Below are positions 55,800 through 64,000 of a DNA stretch of 64,000 nt, piece after piece. The DNA is taken from positions 27,837,729 through 27,901,728 of the forward strand of contig CAKMRJ010003334.1 in the NCBI GenBank assembly GCA_928212115.1, given 5' to 3'. The notes beneath the pieces were generated by a model, which was given only the letters and a program-made list of their open reading frames with translations, had not been told where the DNA came from and did not search any database. Within the stretch, counting starts at the first letter, position 1, and each line of letters opens with the position of its first letter. Origin of the DNA: Lactuca virosa. Its lineage: Eukaryota; Streptophyta; Magnoliopsida; Asterales; Asteraceae. The position numbers and the translations under genes were made by a program.

Positions 55800-58000
55800 T
55801 GTAACATCCCAATTTTCAAGACCAAAAATTTTGTTTTTAATTAAGTAACTTATAAAACCATTTACTGAAAAACAACATCATCATCATTTCAATTCATCAA
55901 ACCATATTCACATGTCTCAAAAACCATAACAGAAAGTAGTAATAATGTCAGAGTACAAATCCCATGGATCCCAAAATGCGGAAATTATGTGTGTGCGATG
56001 CGCTGCTACCGTATCGGCTCCTTCCCCTTCGACGAAGAGGTACCTGAAACCAAAACCGAAAACCGTAAGCACAAAGCTTAGTGAGTTCCCCCATCATACC
56101 ACATACCACATAATGCCTATCCCTCGGTATCTTTCAACCGGTATCTGTATGGCATAACTGGGAGCTGGACTCCCCTTCGGTATCTTTCAATAGGTAACCG
56201 GGAACTAACCTCCCCTTCGGTATCATTCAACCGGTAACCGGGAACTAACCTCCCATTCGGTATCTTTCAACCGGTAACCGGGAGCTAACCTCCCCTTCGG
56301 TATCTTTCAACCGGTAGCCAGGAGTTAACCTCCGCTTTGGTATCTTTCAACCGGTAACTGGGGACTATTTCACCCTTACCACTACCACATAACAACATAT
56401 CATAAAACATACCGCTATACATGCATGGGTTCTAACGACCCCTTCGGTATCTTTCAACAGGTAACCGGGACTAATCCCCTTACTACCACTATCACATATA
56501 TCACAACATGCTAATCGCATAAAACATATTATGTAGTAGCAAACCTAGATAATTATTACAAAGACAATCATCTATCAACCAACTCCTACTAGTGGGCCGA
56601 CATTGTGGCCGTAGACCCACTTCTACCGGAAGGTAACTCACCTCAATGTCGTGAAGTGTCTGAACTGTCCTCGCTGCCGGGATCAAATCCTCTCAATCCC
56701 TACATGTAACAACCTTCCTTAATTTACCATTACATACCCTTAACCCTTACAAGGGTTACTCAAGTCCAAGTCAAAGTCAAGGTCAAGACCTTGGTCAAAG
56801 TCAACTTTATCAAATTCAACATCTGGTTGGCTAGACTCGCCGAGTTGGTCCACCAACTCGTCGAGTCCCCACGTCCAAAAAATGATACAACCCCGTCCCT
56901 ACTCGTCGAGTCTAGCAAGAGCTCGGTGAGTTCTCCTTCAATAAAACATCGGGACCTTCTTCAACTAACTCGTCGAGTTCATCCTTGAATTCGTCGAGTT
57001 CATCTTCATCCGTAAGAAGGTGTTTAATCTATGACTCGCCGAGTTCTCCTTGAACTCGTCGAGTCCGTCTTCATGTGGGTGGGACATTGCCTTGAACTCG
57101 TCGAGTCCTTCAATCTTCAAGTCCATAACAAACCCCAACAGACTAAGTTTTCCTACAACCGAACCAAAGACCATCTCCAAAAGGCGTTTGGGGGAAACTG
57201 CGACCCGACTCGCTGAGTCACCTAAGCGACTCGCCGAGTCCCTTTTTGTCCAAAACTATACAGTCGATTTTAATCGGTCTTAATGCATCCAAACCATAGC
57301 TCTGACCTCCTAGGGTCCATATTATACGTAAAGTTCCAATCTTGACGTCCATGCATGAGGTATTTGGCCCAAATGGCTCTAGAATGAAGTCTACAAGATG
57401 CATGGGGTGCTTATGGCAATAAAGTTGGCACCTTTATGCCATAGGAACCCCCAATAGTTCCAGATCTGAAGCTATACCCTCAATGAACCATAAAATTCCG
57501 AGTATGGCACCTCTAAGGCTTAGAAAAGGTAGAAATGAACCCTAACTAGAGATCTACGAGATAGATTATCAAGGTTTCAGCTTTATACCTCAAATGAGCT
57601 GGAAATGGGGCACAACCTCTGGATCTACTAGCTTCCACTCGAACTTCCAAGCTCCTTCTTCCTTCTCAAGCTTCAAAATCACCACAAGTACACAAAAATG
57701 GCTCAAGAACACTCAAACAAGGTTAGGGTTTTGATTTAGGGTTTCTCTGATTTGGGAGGGACGATGGAGGCTGGGTTGAGACAAGATAAGTTGTTTAAAT
57801 AAGGTGCAAACTCTAAATATTAGGGTTTTGTCCAGACAACCCTACTCGTCGAGTCGGTCTCCCGACTCGTCGAGTAGGTCACTTATCCTCCCGATAAAAA
57901 GTCGAGTCTACTCGACGAGTTCGGCCTTCAACTCGCCGAGTCCCAGTGAAAAACATGAAATTACTTGAATTTAAATACGTACCAGGAACCGGGCGTTACA
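55800..58000 (-). repeat. Gypsy-A 5' LTR (2201 bp), uninterrupted
   Basis: Begins TGTAACATCCC and ends GGGCGTTACA on the plus strand. It gives the empty-site sequence for the hAT insertion (GGTTCTAACGACC near 56428). It contains the 40-bp array and many ACTCGNCGAGT copies near 56830-57240 and 57840-57945. Confidence 0.93.
56115..56370. repeat. 40-bp tandem repeat array, second copy
   Basis: Counterpart of 34721-34975 in the other LTR: about six units of period 40 with GGTATCTTTCAACCGGTAAC. Unit number appears the same in both LTRs. Confidence 0.85.
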
Positions 58001-58008
58001 TATTATTA

Positions 58009-59877
58009 TCTCCATTCCTAATAATTGCCTCTCCTAAATGCCACGTGTCCCTTTTCTACACTTCCTTCATTCCACGTGTCATATGTTAAGCTATCCTATG
58101 AATTGTTTTCCCGCCCACTCCTTTGAAGAATCGACATCAGCAATAATGATCATCTCCTATTAATTAGGAATTCAGTTACCATATTCTTCCTGGTTTTTTT
58201 GGAATGCTTATCAATCGCTACAGCAAGAAATCAGGAAATCTTCTCCAAATTTAACTTGGATCTACGTTTGTATCTCAACTAAAGCTATTATTTTACGCTT
58301 ATAATTTCCAACGCTTCTCTTTCCCATCATCTACAACTCACCAAATCCACTCGAATTAATGGTCCCCGTTACTTCATTGAGGTTACTACTCGACCTCACA
58401 CTCAAACCTTAATGCCCCTCTCTTATTTCTTATTATGCATGCTAAAATTCAGTCATGGGTTTTTTCTTTTTTTCTTTTCCAAATACATGTTTCAGATTCC
58501 TAGCGGTGAAGTTTATTTCAATTTCATATTTAAAAATCGGATATATGAAGGGTATGTAGATCAAAAGGAGTCTTGTGATGGAAAAAGTACATCTTTATAT
58601 GCTTATCCATATGTTTTTTGGTCTCTTGAATCAGTAACTCTTTTTGCACACCACCTGTTTGATAAAATGACTGAACCAGATTCTATAATCAGAAAACCAT
58701 GTAAATCACGCGGTGAGATTAATTTGTGATCTTGGTTGAGTAGAGTTCGTTTTTTGAGTAGGTTTTAATGTTTTTAACTTTAAATTTTGAAGGCTTTGAA
58801 ATGTAATTATCATTTGTATTTCAATTTTTCGATTGTAGACTATGGTGTCATGTTTACGTGCCTTAAAAGATGTTGATTATGAATAACTTTCTATGGGTGC
58901 AGAATAATGATGTGTTTTGTGGATTTGGTGAGATAAAGCTGGTCTTTTTCAGGCATTTGGTGGACATTGAACTCTGACTATAGGTAAGGACCTGTTTCAT
59001 CCTTTTTCAATTGTGAAACTGAGTGAGCTAATAAAAACATGATGATTTGGTGTATTTATGATTAATATTGTTTTGTATCTATTTTAAAACTAATACAAAG
59101 CCTTAACAGGAAAACATGGAAATTTATCCATAAAATCTCTCACTAGGCAAGAATTCTAATTTAGTTATTTCCTTTTTTTTTATGGGTCTTATATGGTATG
59201 CATTTTTTTAGTTGTATTGGGAGATGATGTTTCTCAAACAAAAAACAAGTTTTCGATGCTTCTATAACAAAGTATCAGTTGACGATCGCTAATGTTTATG
59301 TTGTAGTTATGTTCACATTTGTTGTCTATGTTTTCTAACTTTGATCATTTTTTTATTAATATGATCTGTTATGGCATATTCACATATTGTTACTTACATT
59401 CTGTTCACTTTTTTCGTTTCCTATTGCAGGCAAGAATTTTGACACTAAATGCAACTTATTATTATTTTAATTATGAAGGGTATTTTGTTATATCTATCAA
59501 GTTTTGTTTTCATTAATCTTTGCATTTGTTGTTGAGTGTCTTGAGTGAGTTGTATTACACATGAATCACTTCCAACCCCATTATCGCCCTACACTTTACA
59601 AAATAAAATATGTTGCAACTAAATTGATGCTTTAAAGTTGGTTTAAGTAGAAACATTTAACCATTGACCAAAACAAACCCCTTAAGATTTTAAGCCTTCC
59701 ATTCCATAGACTTTTGGCTAAAAAAATTTCATCTTGCTCTTTTGATAAACATACCAATATACATCAATTATTATATATAATATATATTTTTTTGTAATTG
59801 TATGATTAAATAATTTGATTTTCTTATTATATAAACTTTTTATTTGTCACCCGTGTAACACATGGGTTATAACCTAG
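58009..59877 (+). mobile_element. Non-autonomous Helitron (about 1.87 kb)
   Basis: The 5' end TCTCCATTCC is preceded by A, with GCCACGTGTC close behind, as in many plant Helitrons. The 3' end is CTAG followed by T, with a 7-bp stem hairpin (59850-59866) seven bases upstream. No Rep/helicase coding is present. The content is AT-rich; an open frame at 58412-58729 (105 codons) has no recognised family. The 3' end is well supported, the 5' end by pattern only. Confidence 0.6.
59850..59866 (+). terminator. Helitron 3' hairpin
   Basis: CCCGTGTAACACATGGG folds into a 7-bp stem (one G-T pair) with a 3-base loop, seven bases before the terminal CTAG. This is the rolling-circle transposition terminator signal of Helitrons, not a transcription terminator. 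Confidence 0.65.
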
Positions 59878-60217
59878 TTATTATTATATATTCATTTGTG
59901 GACAACATATCTTGAGTCGTGTATTGGATTATGTTATTTTGTGACGTGTGCTTACAAACACAGTGCTCCGTTTTGAAGCATATAATTATAGTGGTTTGTA
60001 AATGACTAAACTGCAGAAATGGTCTCTGTGGTTTGCTGAAAATTGCTACTTTGGTCCAAACAAGTTTGGACTAGCACCAGAGGTCCAAAGTTTACATTTT
60101 ATTGAGAGTTTGGTCCAATTTGTTTTAAAAATATTCAAAATGACAGATTTTCCATTGGTATTTTCTTTTTCTATTTTTTATTTATTTAAAATGCTTTTCT
60201 GATTAAAAGAAGAATAA

Positions 60218-60256
<39 letters not shown>

Positions 60257-60281
60257 ATGGGAGTAGTTTCTATCCCAAAAT
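59878..60281. other. Spacer with a repeat-like segment and CT microsatellite
   Basis: The text around 60015-60125 (AAATGGTCTCTGTGGTTTGC, CTACTTTGGTCCAAAC) looks like a common plant repeat, but no ends were found. A (CT)n run of about 15 units lies at 60224-60253. Confidence 0.45.
60224..60253. repeat. (CT)n microsatellite
   Basis: About 15 uninterrupted CT units, 28 bp before the Gypsy-C LTR. Confidence 0.95.
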
Positions 60282-60764
60282 TGTAACATCCCGACTCCCA
60301 GGTATAATATTTATTTATTTATTTATATTTTTAAGGATGACTGAGTGACTCGCCGAGTTGGATGCCCAACTCGTCGAGTAGAGACGGGTTGGCCACGTGG
60401 GTTTAACGACCAACTCGACGAGTCAGAGAGCCGTCTCGCCGAGTTGGCGCTGTGTGAGGAAACCTTAAATCTTCGGGTTTGTGTCCTATTTAAAGGGCCT
60501 TAAGCCCTCATTTCCGCCTCACCAGCCACCCTACTCTCCCCTGTGTGAAACCCTAATCGTGTTAGTGAGCTAAGAGATAAAGAGAGAGGCTAATCTTGTG
60601 GTTTTAGTGCCCTTTTGGAGGAGAAGTGAGGAGCATCAAGCTTGGATCAAGAGGAGGCTTTTGGATCCAGAGATTCTTCAGAGAGTTGCTTCAGTTGGAG
60701 GTAAAAAGATGCTAACTTGATCATTTCCTTATGAGATCTTGGTTTAGGGAGTTTTTAGGGTTTT
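60282..60764 (+). mobile_element. Gypsy-C, first 483 bp of a chromovirus LTR
   Basis: Begins TGTAACATCCCG and contains four ACTCGNCGAGT copies in the first 170 bp, TATTTAAA (about 60489) and GAAACCCTAATC, the same order as in the Gypsy-B LTR. It is cut by the Copia-4 LTR at 60765. The rest lies beyond the window, so orientation (plus) rests on LTR polarity. Confidence 0.75.
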
Positions 60765-61581
60765 TGTTGGATTAGTGTCTAAGTCCATAACTATTTTGGT
60801 ATGTACTTGACCCGATTGTGAGCATGGTCCTTTTGGGTTGCCTTCACACTGGTGACTAGACAGGATGACAGTTGAGGAGAGAGGTTGATTAGGGCATAAA
60901 TATGATTTATTTATTATATTATATGATTAATATAATAATTTGGAATCATATTATTAATTAGTATTTAATCAGAAATTAATTAGGAATTAATTTCGGGATT
61001 AAAGGAATTAATTAAAAGTACAGGGGCTGTTTTGTAATTATTTGATAGTTGAGACTTTGGGCTATTGGATCACTTTTATTAAGGCTTGAACGAAAATCCT
61101 AGAAGGATCTAGGAGTTTTCGTCCAAGGGCTTAAGGAAAGGAGTCCATGGACTTGCTTAGGCCCTAAGCTAAGGGATTAGGGTTTCCACCTTGAAACCCT
61201 AGCTAGCCTCAAGTATAAATAGCACCCTAAGGCACTAGAATTCGTCCAAGCCTTGGGAAACCCTAAAAGGGACGAATTTTAGGGCAAGATATCCTTCTCT
61301 CCTCTCTCCCATATTTATCCTTTCACCTAGTGTGTTTGTGAGCCATTAGAGGTACTACACACTGTGGTACTTGCTTCCAAGAGCTAAGGTGATTCAAGGA
61401 ACTAGTTGTTATTACTATATAACAACAAAAGGTATGTATTCTATTATTCTATATGGATTTCGAAAATAATAGTAGCATGCCGGTTTCTTTTGTGTTTCAT
61501 AAAGTTGTATGTCTAATAGTGAAAACATAGATCCAATTAGGGTTGCATGCACACATAGGATTGTTTGTATAAAACCCAACA
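60765..61581 (+). repeat. Copia-4 5' LTR (817 bp)
   Basis: Starts TGTTGG and ends CCAACA, a perfect 6-bp terminal inversion. 'tataaatagcacc' near 61217 is a likely TATA box; 'gggacgaattttagggc' and an 'aaaggtatgta' splice-donor-like text (61428) follow. Confidence 0.85.
61215..61223 (+). promoter_or_regulatory. Putative TATA box of Copia-4
   Basis: TATAAATAG lies about 450 bp into the LTR. The LTR at 1018 has 'actatataagg' at the equivalent place (near 1429), which supports a promoter. Confidence 0.55.
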
Positions 61582-61582
61582 G

Positions 61583-61599
61583 TGGTATCAGAGCCTTGG
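61583..61599 (+). promoter_or_regulatory. Copia-4 primer binding site
   Basis: TGGTATCAGAGCCTTGG, one base inside the LTR; complementary to initiator tRNA-Met. Confidence 0.85.
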
Positions 61600-63126
61600 T
61601 TAACTTGTTTTCAATTAGTATTATCAATTGTATGAACTTGACATATTAGGGTTTATTGCCAATAAACCCTAGGAGGCTAGGATTTCGAGATTAGGGTTTG
61701 CAAACCCTAATTTGCAAGAGTTTGAATAAGATCTTCAAATCCTTTCCTTAAGCCCTTAAATTTCGAAATCTAGGGTTTGTTTTTAATCCCTTAATTTTCG
61801 AAATTAGCCTCCTCCCCAAGATAAGATCCTAAATTTAGGGATTTGGATTATCCCATATCTTGTAATTATCCTCTAATTGTTATATATGGTAATAATAGGT
61901 TTTTATTATCCTAACCATATTTTCAAAATCTTAGAGAGATAATTAAGGGATTAGGATATCTTAAAATGTATAATTGGTAATTATCCTCATTTTAGATAAT
62001 CCCTTATGATTTTAATAATTAAATTAAAGTCTAATTCCAGATAATTATTAAATCAAGAGTTTGTAATAATATTTAAAATTTAATTTAATAGTCTTAATTT
62101 CGAAAATTTTAACGTGAGATTAAAACCTAATTATTTTGAAAGTTTCAAACTTGCCCTCAAGTTTTGGAATTTAAAAGTTGATTAAAAGTTTAATTTTGAC
62201 AATGTTAAATTCTAAAACCCTTGTATTTTGAAAAGGTTCAATTACACACCATTTGGTTTTTGTAAAGTTAATAAACCACCTAGTATTTAAAAGTGTAAAA
62301 TACACCCTATACTATATATATATGACATTAAAGTCTAATATTATATATGTATAAGTAAACAGTCAGTCTTACCGTTAGTAGGCCTCATTCACGAAGCTGG
62401 TGTCTAAGGGTGTTTCATGAAGTTGCCTATAAAATGGCGATTGAATGGGTATCCACCTTACCCACCGCACTCTTCTCTTGACTATGGAGGGTCGGTTAGC
62501 CGAACGGGTAGGATAGGACAAACCTCCATTATAAGTATAATGAAGTACAAAGTAACTACATGCTTTACAAATTCCCAAATTCTAGTTACTTTAGGGCAAA
62601 ATGTGAATTTGTATGCTAATCCATGGAATTACACTTCGTACCCTTGTCAAACGTTAGTGGAGCGGTGTGGCTAACCGGCACACTAATTTGGGATTGACAT
62701 TGGTGGCGAAGGGTGGCCCGATGTTTATCATAGATCAATGGAGCGTGTGGCTAACGGCACATTGATTAGGTGATAGTAGCAATTGTGAACCACGTGATTC
62801 GTGATGGTTATTCACACCTTGTTTGTGATCCTCGGCATCCCAGTCACAAATAGAAGGGCATAATCGAGATTAAACATTCCATTGAAAGTTCAATGAATCT
62901 CAAAAGATCTAGGAGTTTCAATTCATTTAAAACTTAAATTATTTTTTCGTTTTTCATGGTGGGAATTGGTAAATCGTCATTTACCTACCTTCAAATATTC
63001 TGCAACAAGATTACGGCATCCCTCTTCTAGGTTGTAGAATGTGTGTGGATTCCTAGCCTTGATGTTTCATTTGGTGTTACATCAAGGATTCTTATCAACT
63101 AACTTGAATTTTCTCCGTTTTTGTAG
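61600..63126 (+). other. Copia-4 untranslated leader
   Basis: About 1.5 kb without a coding frame. It ends in TTTTTGTAG just before the gag ATG at 63127, which resembles an intron acceptor. With a donor such as AAAGGTATGTA in the LTR (61428-61438), a leader intron is possible. Confidence 0.5.
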
Positions 63127-63730
63127 ATGTCTAATCTTACAATGGTCTTCCCAGTCCCTTGGAACAAGCTTTCCAAATGAAGATGACGTTCCACGATACG
63201 ATCAAGGAAATGAGAGTCATGCTTCACTTCCTCCACCTCCTCCAATTATTCTCCCTAACCCACAAGTTCAAAGGCTTGAAAAGTTCAAGCTCACTCAAGC
63301 CCTATTGGCAAGTAACACGAAGATGGGAAACTGTGTGTGCACACATCTTAGAGATGAAGTCACACATTGATAGGTTAGGATGATGGGTGTCGATATCTCA
63401 GAATGTTGGCTGTTGACTGGGTTTCTTCAGTACACTTCCTGAATCATATAGTGAGTTCGTTAGAGAGTACTATATGATGGACCATGATGTGACCCTCATT
63501 GATTTGACCTATTTGCTTATAGCTGCTGAATCAATGATTTGGCGTGCTAATCGAGCAAATTGTCTGCAAATCAAAACTCCAAACTTCAATGGACATTGAA
63601 AATAGTGACATTGGAAATCCAGAAAAGGTAAATTTTGAGATAGTTCCTTGTGCCATTACAAAAGAGCCATCTGCTTCTACTGCCAAGAGAAGGGGCATTG
63701 GAGACGAAGCTGCCCTGTTTACCTGAGAGA
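63127..63730 (+). pseudogene. Copia-4 gag, decayed
   Basis: MSNLTMVF at 63127 is followed by fragments of copia gag in shifting frames: VQRLEKFKLTQALLAS, VCAHILEMKSHIDRLG, then FPESYSEFVREYYMMDHDVT with LIDLTYLLIAAESM. A CCHC zinc knuckle, CFYCQEKGHWRRSC, lies at 63672-63713, followed by PVYLRDLRDG. The copia assignment rests on the LEMKSHIDRL and LPESY-type motifs. Several frameshifts and stops; not translatable as one protein. Confidence 0.75.
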
Positions 63731-64000
63731 TCTAAGAGATGGGGAGAGTCAAGACGTATGGCTCTACTTCAGGTAAAATCCAATAACTAACTCTATAAGT
63801 TCCTATTCTTTGATTTTCAATACATGATTGAATAATATTACATTTTGATGTTTGTAGGATCGAAGAAAAGAGAGGAAGCTAAGGAAGAAGTAAGCTGAAT
63901 CTGATCGTGAAGAAATGGATTTCGATCGCATTGCTGAAGATCGGATTTTTTGAGCTACTGCGTTAGAGTTAGATAGATTGCTTAGAAAATTGAAATAGCA

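Larger units (their letters stand above)
34401..58000 (-). mobile_element. Gypsy-A, chromovirus (Tekay-type) with nested hAT and Gypsy-B
   Basis: Target duplication TATTA on both sides (34396-34400, 58001-58005). LTRs begin TGTAACATCCC and end GTTACA or ATTACA. The right LTR is 2201 bp; the left LTR sums to 2202 bp once the hAT insertion and its duplication are removed. The primer site at 55780-55798 and polypurine tract at 50213-50227 set the minus orientation. The coding region, gag to chromodomain, is present but broken in many places. Without the nested element Gypsy-A is about 10 kb. Confidence 0.92.
60765..64000 (+). mobile_element. Copia-4, copia element running off the window
   Basis: LTR 60765-61581, primer site, a 1.5-kb non-coding leader and a decayed gag. 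Pol would be right of the window. It inserted into the Gypsy-C LTR. The same LTR family is at 1018-1780. Confidence 0.82.

Noticed and set aside
58412..58729. 105-codon frame inside the Helitron taken as a captured gene
   Set aside because: No family motif and AT-rich low-complexity start; not enough to call a CDS.

Overview
The window looks like repeat-rich intergenic DNA of a flowering plant. Evidence: Ty1/copia and chromovirus-type Ty3/gypsy retrotransposons primed from initiator tRNA-Met, an L1-like LINE, PIF/Harbinger, hAT and Helitron elements, and a plant LRR receptor-kinase pseudogene with GT-AG introns. The gypsy LTRs full of the 11-mer ACTCGNCGAGT recall Asteraceae, possibly lettuce (Lactuca); that is recollection, not proof. 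No bacterial operon, CRISPR array, rRNA or tRNA gene was seen. No ordinary host gene is intact. The only fully open long coding region is the 1407-codon gag-pol of one young copia element.

Layout. (1) 1-4618: tail of an LTR (family S), the 3' end of a plus-strand copia element (family Copia-4, LTR 1018-1780), and a minus-strand copia (Copia-1) cut by it, keeping gag, protease and integrase with several lesions. (2) 4619-9203: AT-rich DNA without a recognisable gene. (3) 9204-14188: intact Copia-2 with a GATAA target duplication and almost identical LTRs. (4) 14189-21163: an unrecognised broken exon, an LRR receptor-kinase pseudogene (15747-18741, minus), AT-rich DNA and a GC-richer unexplained block. 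(5) 21164-33686: a four-level nest. Deleted Copia-3 (carrying a hAT MITE) contains a solo LTR of family S, which contains a Harbinger element with only ORF1, which contains an L1-like LINE. (6) 34401-58000: a three-level nest. Chromovirus Gypsy-A (minus) contains a hAT element in one LTR, and the hAT transposase gene contains a second chromovirus, Gypsy-B (plus). (7) 58009-59877: a short non-autonomous Helitron. (8) 60282-64000: the first 483 bp of a third gypsy LTR, cut by a second Copia-4 family element with a decayed gag that runs off the window.

Target duplications were found by eye for six nested or simple insertions: GATAA, TCTAG, TAA, a 16-bp LINE duplication, TATTA and CTAGA; two 8-bp hAT duplications (CTTACAAG, GTTCTGAC) add to these. 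They let the order of events be read directly. The best candidate for something little described is a possible short intron between gag and pol of the two chromoviruses, each copy having lost a different splice site. The dense ACTCGNCGAGT arrays in their LTRs are the second. I found no new multi-gene system.
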